The notes below the pieces were generated by a model. It saw nothing but the letters and a program-made list of their open reading frames with translations, searched no databases and was not told where the DNA came from. A stretch of DNA of 64,000 nucleotides, taken from assembly GCA_965226245.1 (NCBI GenBank), contig CBDDCL010000015.1, positions 4,836,001 to 4,900,000 on the forward strand. The letters run 5' to 3'. This DNA comes from CBDCYS01 sp965226245. Its GTDB lineage: Bacteria; Acidobacteriota; Terriglobia; Bryobacterales; UBA6623. This document shows positions 17,924 to 26,869 of the stretch, piece by piece. The translations under genes were made by a program, and so were the position numbers. Positions within the stretch are counted from its first letter, which is position 1. Every line of letters begins with the position of its first letter.

Positions 17924-19881
17924 CCGAAGTTCCAGGGGCAAAACGACAGTAAGTTATTGATTCTGCGGCGGAAAGGCGGCCGGCGAAATTCGCTCTTCTG
18001 GCTACAGGCCCAGCAGCTCCAAGGCCCGCTTTTGCAGCGCCGTCGGCGCGGTCCGTTGTTCGAACGTCGCCGCGCTCCCCTCGCCGCCGACCCGGCAGGT
18101 GTTTTGGCAGCGCGTCGCCAGGGCGTCGAGCAACGTCTGGAAGCTGTGCACGGGCAAGCCCTCCGAGGTGCGGCGGCTCGCCTTTTTCTTCTTCACCGCC
18201 GCCGAAGGCTCGGCCGGCGCCACCGGATCGCGTTGCTGCCGGCCGGCCTCCAGCTGCTCGTCTTCAAACAGCAACTCCGCCCACGCTTGGCGCATCCGCC
18301 ACTCCACGTAATAGGCCAGCAGACACAAAAAAATATGCGCCCGCACGTGGTCCGGCGTGCGGTGAAAGGTCGGCCGCACCCGCAGATCCGCGCCTTTCAT
18401 GCAGCGAAACACCCGCTCCACGCGGGCCAAACTCTTGTAGGAACGCACCGCGTCTTCGGCCTTCAGATCGGCCTTCTTTTCGCTGCTGCGGATGACGTAG
18501 ATGCCGTCCAGCGCCGCTTCTGCTTCGACCGCCGCCGTGCGCCGCCGCCAGCGGAAAACGCCCTCGCCGATGGTCGTCTCAAAATGCTTGCCCATCTTGT
18601 AGCGGTCCTGCACGCGGCCCGCCTTGCGTCCGATCTCGGCGGCGGTCAGCGGGGTGCGTTTGCGCCGCGCCACCTCGGCCTCGATGCGCTCGAATTCCTT
18701 CTCGCTGGCCGCCAGCAGCTCGTCGCGCTTGCGCCCGCGCTCCTCGGCCAGCAGCGGGTTATAGCAGGCCACCAGCCGCTCGCCGGGATAGTCGGGGGAG
18801 TGAATTTCAGCCAAGTTTTTCTTGTCGAACAACGATAACTGCAACGCGCCTTCGCTGGCCAGCCGCCGCAGCGCCGGCGCGCGCAGCGCCGAGATCCAGC
18901 CCAGCCCGCGATGTTGCCGCAGGTTTTCAATCTGCGTTTGGGTCCACAAACCGCGGTCGCCCACCAGCACCACGCGCTCGAGCCCGAAGCGCCGCCGCAG
19001 CGTGTCGACCTGATCGGGCAGCGTCGCCGGATCGCCCGTGTTGCCGGGGTAGACGCTGACCGCCAACGGCCGTCCTTGGCTGTCGGCGAGCACGCCGTAG
19101 ACGATGATCGGCTTGCCCTTTTTGCGGTCGCGGCTGTGGCCGAACGCCGCCAGCGGGCAGTGGCGTCCTTCGTAGTAGCTGCTGGAGACGTCGTAGAGCA
19201 CGGTGTCGCCGGCCGCGAGATGCCGCGCCGCGAGCTTCTTTTCGATGCGTTTTTGGCGGGCCAGCAGCCAGTCCAGCGCCGCGTAGAGGTCGTTTTCGTC
19301 GGCGTCTTCGACGCCCAGCTGCTCAGCCAGCGTGGAGTGCTGCCACAGCCTGGTGGTGGCCAGTTTCGAGCCGGGATGCAGCAGCCGCTCGACGATCATG
19401 GCCACGACGAGGTCGCGCTGGCGCGAGGGTTTGGACCCCAGCAGGCGTTCGAGGCCGAGCTGGCGGAGTGTACCGAGAACAGCTTCAACGTGGCCGTGGG
19501 GGCGGCAGCGTTCGACCAGGAAAGCTTCGGCGGCGGGGACAAAGGATTCGCCGGCGAGCGAGCGGCGGATGACGTCGATGAGGGAATCGGGCAGGTGGGA
19601 GAGGTTGCCGAGGGTTTCGTGTTTGACCTGCTGGCCGACGCGAAAGGAGCGGCGGAGCAGGTGGGAGGTATAGATTTTGTTTTTGTAGCGGCGAGTAGTG
19701 GTGGCTACATGAACAGCACCTGATCTAGATGGCATAAAGCTATGATAGCATATCTAGAGCAAAAAGTCCAGAAGAAAGTCACTAATTAGTGGCTACAAAA
19801 AGCACTTCGAGACCACCCCAAACCGGCCCTAACTCCCTTTCTTGGTTACTCTTACGCCGAAATCGGCCCCTGGAACTTCGG
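17924..19881 (-). mobile_element. IS1634-type insertion sequence, copy 2
   Basis: A 1958-bp element with the same 16-bp inverted ends as copy 1 (CCGAAGTTCCAGGGGC). It is flanked by the 6-bp target duplication GTTAGT (17918-17923 and 19882-19887). The right-hand target copy contains the TAA stop of the uracil-DNA glycosylase on the minus strand, so the element landed immediately after that gene without damaging it. A GC-rich dispersed repeat (GTCGGCCTCCGGGCCGACGT) lies just before the left end. Confidence 0.95.
18002..19735 (-). CDS. IS1634-family DDE transposase, copy 2
   Basis: A 577-residue intact transposase nearly identical to copy 1. It has the same IS1634 landmarks (YDVSSSYYEGRHCPLAAFGH, LVGDRGLWTQTQIENLR). 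Differences are clustered: ENLRQHRGLGW against ENLRRHPGLGW, the LASEGALQLSLF block, and AAVEAEAALDGIY against AAIKREAELDGIY. The copies are therefore not the product of a very recent duplication of each other and may have arrived separately or undergone patchy conversion. Confidence 0.95.
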   Translation of the reverse strand: MPSRSGAVHVATTTRRYKNKIYTSHLLRRSFRVGQQVKHETLGNLSHLPDSLIDVIRRSLAGESFVPAAEAFLVERCRPHGHVEAVLGTLRQLGLERLLGSKPSRQRDLVVAMIVERLLHPGSKLATTRLWQHSTLAEQLGVEDADENDLYAALDWLLARQKRIEKKLAARHLAAGDTVLYDVSSSYYEGRHCPLAAFGHSRDRKKGKPIIVYGVLADSQGRPLAVSVYPGNTGDPATLPDQVDTLRRRFGLERVVLVGDRGLWTQTQIENLRQHRGLGWISALRAPALRRLASEGALQLSLFDKKNLAEIHSPDYPGERLVACYNPLLAEERGRKRDELLAASEKEFERIEAEVARRKRTPLTAAEIGRKAGRVQDRYKMGKHFETTIGEGVFRWRRRTAAVEAEAALDGIYVIRSSEKKADLKAEDAVRSYKSLARVERVFRCMKGADLRVRPTFHRTPDHVRAHIFLCLLAYYVEWRMRQAWAELLFEDEQLEAGRQQRDPVAPAEPSAAVKKKKASRRTSEGLPVHSFQTLLDALATRCQNTCRVGGEGSAATFEQRTAPTALQKRALELLGL

Positions 19882-19882
19882 G

Positions 19883-20770
19883 TTAGTCGTAAACGTAGTG
19901 CAGCGCCGCCCGCAAGTCCAGCCAGGCCTCGCGCTTCTTGTCCTGGGCGTAGGGCCTCAGCAGAAACGACGGATGGTAGGTCGGCATGACCGGAATCCCA
20001 TGCCACTCATGCCACTGGCCGCGAATCTTGGTGATCCCCTGGGTTGGATTCAGCAGGTACTTGGCGGCGGTTCCTCCGAGCACACAGATCGCTTTCGGAC
20101 GGATCGCCTCCAACTGGCGCTCGAGAAACTGGCCGCAGGTTTTCATCTCGTCCGGCTGCGGGTTGCGGTTGCCCGGCGGGCGGCATTTGACGACATTGCA
20201 AATGTAGACGTCCTCCCGCGAAATGGGAATCCCCTCGCGCTGCGCGGTGTTGTTGATCATCTGCGTCAGCAACTGCCCCGCCCGGCCGACAAACGGCAAA
20301 CCCATGGCATCTTCGTCGGCGCCCGGGCCTTCGCCAACGAAGACAAGTTTCGCATCCGGCAGGCCGCTGCCGAAGACGATTTTCTTTCGTCCTTCGTGAA
20401 GGGGGCAGCGCGTGCATTCGCCGATATCGCCTTGAATCTCCTGGAGAACTTTCAGCGGGTCAGCGGTTCGAGCGCCGGAGAGCAGTCCAGGTAATCCGGT
20501 CACCGTCGGCCTATCTGGCATGGGAGGCGTGGGCAGCGCCGCAGCCGGCTTGCGCCCCGGTTCCGGCTGACTCGAAACGCCAACCGCCCCCGATGCCTGT
20601 TGGCGCGGGGCCGCGCGCACCGGCCGAGCGGAACCTGCCGGCTGAGCTTTCCCTGCAAGCCGGTCCCGGGCGGACTTCGGGAGATAAACCTCTTCGATCC
20701 CTAGGTCACGGAAAAAGCGCAGGTATTCGTGGAGATGGTCCGGCATGTCCTCATACGAGGTGAGCCCCAT
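19883..20770 (-). CDS. Family 4 uracil-DNA glycosylase with N-terminal extension
   Basis: A 295-residue Fe-S uracil-DNA glycosylase. The catalytic blocks are GEGPGADEDAMGLPFVGRAG (motif 1) and PTYHPSFLLR (motif 2). Cysteines in ECTRCPLHEGR, CNVVKCRPPGNRNP and KTCGQFLERQ supply the 4Fe-4S ligands. It removes uracil from DNA in base excision repair. About 100 residues before the catalytic domain are Pro/Ala/Arg-rich and probably disordered; they begin with a short conserved-looking MGLTSYEDMPDHLHEYLRFF. The start at 20770 is the first Met of that segment. The stop codon lies within the target duplication of IS copy 2. Confidence 0.9.
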   Translation of the reverse strand: MGLTSYEDMPDHLHEYLRFFRDLGIEEVYLPKSARDRLAGKAQPAGSARPVRAAPRQQASGAVGVSSQPEPGRKPAAALPTPPMPDRPTVTGLPGLLSGARTADPLKVLQEIQGDIGECTRCPLHEGRKKIVFGSGLPDAKLVFVGEGPGADEDAMGLPFVGRAGQLLTQMINNTAQREGIPISREDVYICNVVKCRPPGNRNPQPDEMKTCGQFLERQLEAIRPKAICVLGGTAAKYLLNPTQGITKIRGQWHEWHGIPVMPTYHPSFLLRPYAQDKKREAWLDLRAALHYVYD

Positions 20771-20827
20771 GAATCTACCACGTTGAGCGGCGCGGTGGAA
20801 AGTTGAGGCAGAATTGGTTGGCGGCAC

Positions 20828-20940
20828 GAACAGAGCCGCGCCCGCAAGGGCGCGGTCGAGTCTGGCAGTGACCGCATTCCGGTGGCGGCCCCGACGCACT
20901 GACTACCCTCGACCGCACCCTTGCGGGCGCGGCTCTGTTC
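20828..20940. repeat. 113-bp REPIN-like palindromic element, copy 1
   Basis: The two arms, GAACAGAGCCGCGCCCGCAA and its complement, enclose an asymmetric spacer in the gap upstream of the uracil-DNA glycosylase. The whole 113-bp unit recurs in reverse orientation at 48168-48280 with about two differences. Two inverted REP-like arms around a fixed spacer fit the definition of a REPIN. The rest of the 20771-21075 gap shows no gene. Confidence 0.85.
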
Positions 20941-21075
20941 GTGCGCGGAGAAGAGGTTTCTACTTTGCGGAGTGATGCCCTCCCGGGACTGGGGCCCCGG
21001 GCTAGGTCTAGGAATACGAACCTCGCGACACGGGCTGCATCGTGAGGTGATGGCGGGCCGTTCTGACCGTTGGTT

Positions 21076-21480
21076 CTAGGCCGCGAGTCTGCGGTGGTAC
21101 TTCAAAATACAACGGTTCATGATCACGCCGATCCCGGCGGCTTCCGCACGGGCCGCGGCTTCGGCATCGACGACGCCTTCTTGCATCCATATCCATCGAA
21201 CCCCGAGCTTAATCGCGGAGTCGACCACTTGTCCCGCAAACTCTGAGCGCCGAAAGATGTTGACGACGTCGATCTTTTCAGGCACGTCTTCCAGGCGCTC
21301 GTAGGCCGCCTCGCCGAGGGATTCGCTGATGTTCGGGTTGACGGGGATGATGCGGTAGCCCTGGCTCTGCATGTACCGGGTGACGCCAATACTCGGCCGC
21401 CACGGGCTGCCGGAAAGACCGACTACGGCGATCGTTTTGGCTGTTTCGAGTAGTTTCGCGATCTCGTTGTCGTCCATCAT
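21076..21480 (-). CDS. CoA-binding domain protein (YccU-like)
   Basis: A 134-residue single-domain protein of the CoA_binding family. The Rossmann-like start TIAVVGLSGSPWRPSIGVTR and the later GYRIIPVNPN, IDVVNIFRRSEF and VRWIWMQEGVVD are all present, as is the final MNRCILKYH motif with its conserved Cys. Members bind CoA or a nucleotide in the cytoplasm and are implicated in CoA metabolism or protein CoAlation, but no enzymatic role is proven. It is intact and of normal length. Confidence 0.9.
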   Translation of the reverse strand: MMDDNEIAKLLETAKTIAVVGLSGSPWRPSIGVTRYMQSQGYRIIPVNPNISESLGEAAYERLEDVPEKIDVVNIFRRSEFAGQVVDSAIKLGVRWIWMQEGVVDAEAAARAEAAGIGVIMNRCILKYHRRLAA

Positions 21481-21574
21481 GGGCGAGGTAATGGCGGAGT
21501 TGACAACCTGTTGGCAACCTTAATTGGTTGCCCCGGGATTAAGTGTAGCAGCCGACGGGTAAGTGGTCTCGCTG

Positions 21575-21800
21575 GGACATTCCGCGCACAGGGGAGACGA
21601 ACCGCCCCGAGGTGGCGCGCGCCTCCTGGCGGGCAGCGCCGGCCTCCGGGCCGGCGTAATCTTCGCCGCTTTATGCCTTGGTCGCTTCGCGGTCAAGGAG
21701 CGCGGACTTCCGTCCGCGCGACGTCGGCCCGGAGGCCGACGCGGCCCGCCAGGAGGCGCGCGCCACCTCGGGGCGGTTCTTCCCCTGTCTGCAGAATGTA
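21575..21800. repeat. Large imperfect inverted repeat made of dispersed GC-rich units
   Basis: Two arms of about 80 bases face each other across about 60 bases. Each includes ACCGCCCCGAGGTGGCGCGC, CGCCTCCTGGCGGGC and GGCCTCCGGGCCG. The spacer contains GAGCGCGGACTTCCGTCCGC, another unit that recurs near 38.94 and 40.31 kb. No gene is visible in 21481-21853. The structure looks like two dispersed repeat copies inserted head to head, and could form a long hairpin in RNA read from either side. Confidence 0.7.
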
Positions 21801-21853
21801 GAAACTCCAGCCTTGGCCGCTTCGCGGCCAAGTGCCGGCAGGATTGCCGGCGC

Positions 21854-22675
21854 CTACTGGCGCAATCTCTTTCTGGAGCTTTTCGGCTTGGAGCGCTGGG
21901 CGCGCGCGCTTTGTTTGGCGAGCGGAGCATTGTGGCTCGCCGTAGTCTGGCCGCCCTTCTTTTGGACTCGCTTCTTCAGGCCGGCCAGCTCTTTTTCAGT
22001 AAGAGGCCGAACCTGCCTGACGGGCAGTTTGCCTAGCGCCAGCGAACCAATCTTGACTCGTTTGAGCTTCTCGACAAGGAAACCGCGTTTCTGGAACATA
22101 CGCCGGATTTGGTTGTTGCGTCCCTCGATCAAGGTCACCTCATACCAAGGCTTCTCTCCCTTCCGAAGCAGGTGAATCTTGGCGGGCGCGGTGGGCCGGC
22201 CCTCCAGCCTGATACCGTCGCGTAACTTGTCGAGGTCGGCGGCAGTCGGATGTCCTTTGATCTTGACGTGGTAGGTCTTGGGCACAAGACTCTTCGCGGA
22301 GAGCACGCCATCAGTAAACGCCCCGTCGTTCGTGAATAGCAGCAATCCCTCGCTGTGATAGTCGAGCCGGCCCACCGGGTAGACCTTGGAGCGGTAACGC
22401 CCCAGCAGGTCCATGACGGTCATGCGGCCTTCGGGGTCCTTGCGCGTGGTGACGCATCCGCGGGGCTTGTTGAGCATCAAGTAAAGGAGCGGTTTCGACG
22501 ACCGCAGGGACTTGCCGTCGACTTGGATGTGATCGTCATCAGGATCCGCTTTCGTGCCCAGCTCCCGAATCAGCTCCCCATTGACCCTGACACGGCCGTG
22601 CTCGATCATCTCCTCGGCCTTGCGCCGGGAAGCGATTCCAGCCGCGGCGATGATTTTCTGAAGACGTTCTTGCAT
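21854..22675 (-). CDS. rluB: 23S rRNA pseudouridine synthase, RluB/RsuA family
   Basis: A 273-residue enzyme with an N-terminal S4 RNA-binding domain (MQERLQKIIAAAGIASRRKA) and the RsuA-type catalytic domain. The active-site Asp lies in YPVGRLDYHSEGLLLFTNDG; RNNQIRRMFQKRG is the conserved RNA-contact segment. It would isomerise a specific uridine in 23S rRNA (RluB) or 16S/23S rRNA (RsuA/RluE/RluF); the exact member is inferred. A basic, Lys/Arg/Ser-rich C-terminal tail of about 40 residues is extra and probably disordered. Confidence 0.9.
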   Translation of the reverse strand: MQERLQKIIAAAGIASRRKAEEMIEHGRVRVNGELIRELGTKADPDDDHIQVDGKSLRSSKPLLYLMLNKPRGCVTTRKDPEGRMTVMDLLGRYRSKVYPVGRLDYHSEGLLLFTNDGAFTDGVLSAKSLVPKTYHVKIKGHPTAADLDKLRDGIRLEGRPTAPAKIHLLRKGEKPWYEVTLIEGRNNQIRRMFQKRGFLVEKLKRVKIGSLALGKLPVRQVRPLTEKELAGLKKRVQKKGGQTTASHNAPLAKQSARAQRSKPKSSRKRLRQ

Positions 22676-22685
22676 CGCTTGGCGC

Positions 22686-22846
22686 TTAGCTGATTAGCTT
22701 CTCGTAAATCGGCATTACGCTGGCTTTCTCTTCAATACCGATGCCGGGCACATCCGGGATGCGCGCTTTTCCGTCCTGGACGGGCACGCTATCGGCGAAT
22801 CCTCCGAATGGCACGAACACTCCGGGGATAGGATTCGTTGCCGCCT
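22686..22846 (-). pseudogene. C-terminal relic of an enolase-superfamily enzyme
   Basis: Reading the minus strand from an in-frame stop near 22846 gives NPIPGVFVPFGGFADSVPVQ, then DGKARIPDVPGIGIEEKASV, ending YEKLIS. This matches the last strand and C-terminal tail of mandelate racemase/muconate lactonizing enzymes (DG-x-x-x-(I/V)P-x-x-PG-(I/L)G). No barrel or N-terminal domain precedes it, and the next gene starts beyond it, so it is the stump of a deleted gene. An intact member of the superfamily lies at 40.4 kb. Confidence 0.65.
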
Positions 22847-22872
22847 AAACCCAGCCCGGCGGCTGTGAGGGT

Positions 22873-23574
22873 CTACGGCGTCCCGAAGTCGAACGTCGTC
22901 ATGCGAAGGTTCGCGATCAGTTTGTCGGAATTGGCGCCGATCTTTTCTCCGCCAGGTTCTTCGTTTGGGATTGCGGGGATTCGAGCCGTCAGCGAGCCGG
23001 CTCCCAGTTCCTTGCCCTCATTCATGAAGAAGACGGCGCCGTCGGTGGAATCGCCGGCTTTGAGCTTGGTTCTCACGAGCGCAATCGCGGATGCCGCGGC
23101 AGCGGCCTTGATACCCCCGTGGCCACCCATGGCGAGTGCTGACTGTCTGCGCTGTTCGTAGCCATTGTTGGAACGGATGTGCTGGTTGTTGTAGATGGAC
23201 TTCTCGTAGGCCATCTGGAGCTTGATGACTTCGGATCGCCCCGCGTGCTGGTAGAGCTCATAGATGACCGTATACTCCGAGACAGCCCGGATCACCCGGC
23301 CGCCGGAGGTTTTGTAGTAAAAATCCGTGGGCTGGATCAGCCAGTCGTGCCCGCTGCCGTTGTTGAAGGCCACTTGCACCACGGCAAAATCTCGGACCTT
23401 GAGCGGGAGCGGGGCGTACATGATTGTCAGCCCCTCGCGCGTAAGAGCTTGATATTTTAGGCCGTTAGACAGAAACTCGATGGTTTGACCCGCGACCCAG
23501 GGAGTCAAGATCAGCGACAAAATCGGCAAGCCGAGGAGCAAGGCGGCGGACGGAGCTTTCACGTTCCAGCGCAC
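22873..23574 (-). CDS. Secreted protein of unknown function
   Basis: A 233-residue protein with an N-terminal signal peptide (ALLLGLPILSLILTPWVAGQ). After it comes a beta-rich domain (GLTIMYAPLPLKVRDFAVVQ, then HDWLIQPTDFYYKTSGG). The second part has a short Ala/Gly-rich stretch (GGHGGIKAAAAASAIALVRT) that may be a membrane-associated helix or linker. I do not recognise the family. It is divergent from tex with a 48-bp gap. Confidence 0.6.
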   Translation of the reverse strand: MRWNVKAPSAALLLGLPILSLILTPWVAGQTIEFLSNGLKYQALTREGLTIMYAPLPLKVRDFAVVQVAFNNGSGHDWLIQPTDFYYKTSGGRVIRAVSEYTVIYELYQHAGRSEVIKLQMAYEKSIYNNQHIRSNNGYEQRRQSALAMGGHGGIKAAAAASAIALVRTKLKAGDSTDGAVFFMNEGKELGAGSLTARIPAIPNEEPGGEKIGANSDKLIANLRMTTFDFGTP

Positions 23575-23622
23575 TCCACTATGATACAGTAAAGCGGTTG
23601 TTTTCTCGGGGTTGTTCTCGCG

Positions 23623-26600
23623 ATGAAGGCTTTAACCGGTCTCCCTACATCGACCTATCTCAAGGTCGCCGAGGAGGCCAAACTACAGCTCTCCGATTTG
23701 CTGAAGCTAGTCCCGGCTCTCGAGTCGGGGTTGCTGCCGCCCTATATTGCCCGCTATCGCACCGATCTTTCAGCAGGTCTCGACGAGGAGCAACTACACG
23801 AGGTACGGGCAAGACTGCAATATTTTTTGGAACTCGAGGACCGGCGAGTCACCATTCTCAGTACGATCGGCCAGCAGAATAAGCTGACTCCTGAGTTGCG
23901 AAAGCGTATCGAAACAGCGGCCGAGCGCCGCGAACTCGATGACCTATATCTCCCGTTCCGCCAAAAACGCCGTACTCCCGCGGACGAGGCCATGGGAAAA
24001 GGGTTGGAGCCTCTGGCGCGCTTCCTTTGGGACCAACAGCCGCCCAGCGCTGACATCGAGGGCGTTGCGCAAGGCTACGTCGATGCCGGCAAGGGAATCG
24101 GAGATGTGTCCGCGGCTCTGCGAGGCGCTCGCCACATCGTGGCGCGCTGGCTCGGCGAGGACGCCGAATTTCGCGGAGCACTGCGCCTCGTGGCGCTGAC
24201 GCAATCACGACTTGTTGTATCTAAGGGACCGCGCTGGAAGACGGATGCAGGCCTGAGAAAGAAGTTCGACTGGCTGGCGAACAACAGCTCGGCTGTCGGG
24301 AAGGTTGGCTGGCGGCAGGCGCTGGCGCTGCGGCGGGCGGTTCGGGACGGCGCGCTGGATTTCGAAATCGGCCTGCCGGAGAACGAGGCGGTGACGTATT
24401 TGCTGAACCGCCTGCTGAATGACAGGAAGTCGTTGTTCTGTTTGCAGCTAGGAGCCGCGGCGCAGGAAGCCTATCAAGAGTACCTGGCGCCGGCTCTGAG
24501 GAACGACGTTCTCCAAATCCTGAACGAGCGCGCCGACCAGGAAGCTGCAGCGGTTTTCAAGAAGAATCTCAAGAAGACCTTGATGTCACCACCGGCGAGA
24601 CCCATGCCGGTCATTGGCCTCGAAACATCACGTCCAGGCGGCTGGCGGGCTGCCGTGGTCGCTGCCGACGGGAGTTTCTTGGAAGGTGCAATCGTCCGCG
24701 GCGGCGAACAACCCGAGAGTGTCAGCCCGGCCTCTCAGGACACGAAAGCGAAGAAGGACGGCCAGGGGGAATCATCCGCGGCCGAACTCCCCGGCGGTAG
24801 TGGCAAGACAGACCCAGGCGCGGCTTCAAGTGATGACATGCGGACAGCGGCGGAAGAGGCTGCCAAGGCAAGCAGGAACGGAAGCGCTGAGGCCGGCGGT
24901 GAGGAAGCTGTGATTCCTGCTGAGTCCTCCGGGACACTCGATCAGCAATCGCCGGGCGCCGCCGACTCACGCGGGTCAGGTTCAGCGAACCAAGGGGCTG
25001 ATTCGACCTCACAAACTACCGAGGTCGCCGCGCAATTAACGAGTCCTGACGCAGCAACCGAGGAGGCGGAGCAGGATCCGTCGCCGGCAGAGACATCGGC
25101 AACCACAGACCGGGAAGGCGAATCGAAACCGCCTGAAGTATCGGCCGGCTCCGAAGCAAACAACCAGTCCGAAGCGATCGCCGCCGAGACAGACTCGGCT
25201 GCCGCGAAATCGCCGGAAGAGCCGGCCGGTGCCGCAAGCCCCTCTCCGAGCAACGGCTCATCGGCTCAACCCGGGCCGGGTGACAAGCAACCCAGCGCCG
25301 ACGGAATTGCGCCCGCCACACCTTTGGGATCACTGAGTGAACTCATCCGCAAACACAATGTCGGCGCCGTGGTCATTTCCAACGGGCCTGGACTGCGCCA
25401 AACAGAGCGGTTTGTTCGCGGCGCTATTCGTGACGCCGGTGCTCCCAAGATTTTCTGGACGACCGTCAACGAGGCGGGGAGCTGGATCCACGCCACATCC
25501 AAAGGTTCACGGCGTGAGGACTCAGGAACCGAGGCGGCGATCCGAAGTGCAATTTCGCTGGCGCGAAGGCTGCAAGACCCTCTCACGGAGCTAATCAAAG
25601 TCGATCCGCGGCTTCTCGGAATTGGGCAATATCACGCGGAAGTTGAGCCCGCGAAGTTGCGGACCCAGCTCCGGCTGGCGGTACAGGCGTGTGTACATCA
25701 GGCCGGAGTCGATCTCAACACGGCTCCGGTTGACCTGCTTGCCTGTGTTGCGGGGTTCACGACTCGCCTGGCCAAGCGCATCGTCGACCACCGTAGGAAG
25801 AAAGGCAAGTTCACGAGCCGCGAGAAACTCAAAGATGTTCCCGGAATCAGCGACCGGCTCTATCAACAAGCCGTTGGATTCTTGCGGGTTTACGATGGTG
25901 AGAACGCGCTTGACTCGACTGGAATCCACCCGGGATCCTACCCAGTGGCGGAAAAAATTCTGGCAGCCGCGGGCGTTTCCGCCCAGCAAGCCCTTCAGAA
26001 TCCGGAGTCTTTGGATTCCGTCAATATGGACGAACTCGAAGCGGGCAATCACGGACAAGAACGGCTGCGGGCGCTGGTTAACGAGTTCCGTACGCGGGTC
26101 CGAAGCCCTCGGCGGCCGTTTGAGCCGCCCAAAGCCGGCGTGGATTTGATAGCCACTGAAGATCTCAAGATTGGTATGACCGTCGAAGGCGTGGTCGCAA
26201 GCGTTGTTGAATTCGGCGCCTTCGTCGATATCGGCGCTGACCAGGACGGCCTGGTTCATAACTCACACCTTTCCGAACAGTTCTTCAAGGACGGGAAAGC
26301 CGCGGTGAAGACGGGCGACCGAATATCGGTCCACATACTTGCTGTTGACAAGGAAGCCCGGCGTATCTCGCTGACGACCAAGGATCCTGCTGAGCTGGCA
26401 CGAGCCGCACGAGCCAAGCGCGCGGCCCCACAGCGGTCTCGGCCTCGTTCGTCCCACGAAAGCGGACGCCCCGGCGGGCCACGCAGGCGCAAGGGTCCGG
26501 AGCGCGAGGTAGCGCTGACAAAACGCTCGTTCGGCCCCGACTCCAAGGAAAAGGCGCGCCAGGCCGCCAAGATCAAGAAGCTTTCCATGGGCCAAAAACT

Positions 26601-26637
26601 ATCCTTGTTGGAGTCTAAGTTTCGAACCAAGGTCTAG
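23623..26637 (+). CDS. tex: Tex-type RNA-binding transcription accessory protein with a 200-residue disordered insert
   Basis: A 1004-residue Tex protein, against roughly 720-790 in most bacteria. The order is a helical Tex N-domain (1-320), a YqgF/RNase H-like domain starting at VIGLETSRPGGWRAAVV, an HhH segment (DLNTAPVDLLACVAGFTTRL) and a C-terminal S1 domain (IGMTVEGVVASVVEFGAFVD), then a basic tail. Residues of about 362-565 are an extra Ser/Ala/Glu/Pro-rich acidic stretch inside the YqgF domain. The usual GLDPG motif there is GLETS, so nuclease activity is unlikely. Tex binds RNA and the transcription machinery in the cytoplasm. Confidence 0.9.
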   Translation: MKALTGLPTSTYLKVAEEAKLQLSDLLKLVPALESGLLPPYIARYRTDLSAGLDEEQLHEVRARLQYFLELEDRRVTILSTIGQQNKLTPELRKRIETAAERRELDDLYLPFRQKRRTPADEAMGKGLEPLARFLWDQQPPSADIEGVAQGYVDAGKGIGDVSAALRGARHIVARWLGEDAEFRGALRLVALTQSRLVVSKGPRWKTDAGLRKKFDWLANNSSAVGKVGWRQALALRRAVRDGALDFEIGLPENEAVTYLLNRLLNDRKSLFCLQLGAAAQEAYQEYLAPALRNDVLQILNERADQEAAAVFKKNLKKTLMSPPARPMPVIGLETSRPGGWRAAVVAADGSFLEGAIVRGGEQPESVSPASQDTKAKKDGQGESSAAELPGGSGKTDPGAASSDDMRTAAEEAAKASRNGSAEAGGEEAVIPAESSGTLDQQSPGAADSRGSGSANQGADSTSQTTEVAAQLTSPDAATEEAEQDPSPAETSATTDREGESKPPEVSAGSEANNQSEAIAAETDSAAAKSPEEPAGAASPSPSNGSSAQPGPGDKQPSADGIAPATPLGSLSELIRKHNVGAVVISNGPGLRQTERFVRGAIRDAGAPKIFWTTVNEAGSWIHATSKGSRREDSGTEAAIRSAISLARRLQDPLTELIKVDPRLLGIGQYHAEVEPAKLRTQLRLAVQACVHQAGVDLNTAPVDLLACVAGFTTRLAKRIVDHRRKKGKFTSREKLKDVPGISDRLYQQAVGFLRVYDGENALDSTGIHPGSYPVAEKILAAAGVSAQQALQNPESLDSVNMDELEAGNHGQERLRALVNEFRTRVRSPRRPFEPPKAGVDLIATEDLKIGMTVEGVVASVVEFGAFVDIGADQDGLVHNSHLSEQFFKDGKAAVKTGDRISVHILAVDKEARRISLTTKDPAELARAARAKRAAPQRSRPRSSHESGRPGGPRRRKGPEREVALTKRSFGPDSKEKARQAAKIKKLSMGQKLSLLESKFRTKV

Positions 26638-26666
26638 CTAGCAGCCCGTGGTGGAAGTCCGAGGAC

Positions 26667-26765
26667 GCGAAAAAAGGGGACAGCCAGCCGATTTCCGCAC
26701 TTCCACTGGCATTGAAAAAAAAGCAGTTCAGCGAGCGGAAATCGGTGGCCGTCCCCCATTTTCGC
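26667..26765. repeat. 99-bp palindromic repeat, GGGGAC family (copy B)
   Basis: Arms GCGAAAAAAGGGGACAGCCA (26667 on) and the complement of GCGAAAATGGGGGACGGCCA (ending 26765) form an imperfect palindrome. It lies between tex and pckA. The inner parts read GCCGATTTCCGC and GCGGAAATCGG. Copies C and D share the size and arm sequence; copy A shares the inner core. It could act as a bidirectional stem-loop terminator, since T-runs flank the stem. Confidence 0.8.
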
Positions 26766-26869
26766 CACTAGGTTAAGCAGGGTGAGCAAGCGCGCCTGCC
26801 GCGCGCTTTGAGTGTCACCGGATTCACTAAAGGCAGTTCCCCTGTTTGATTCTCGATTCCCAGTAACCC

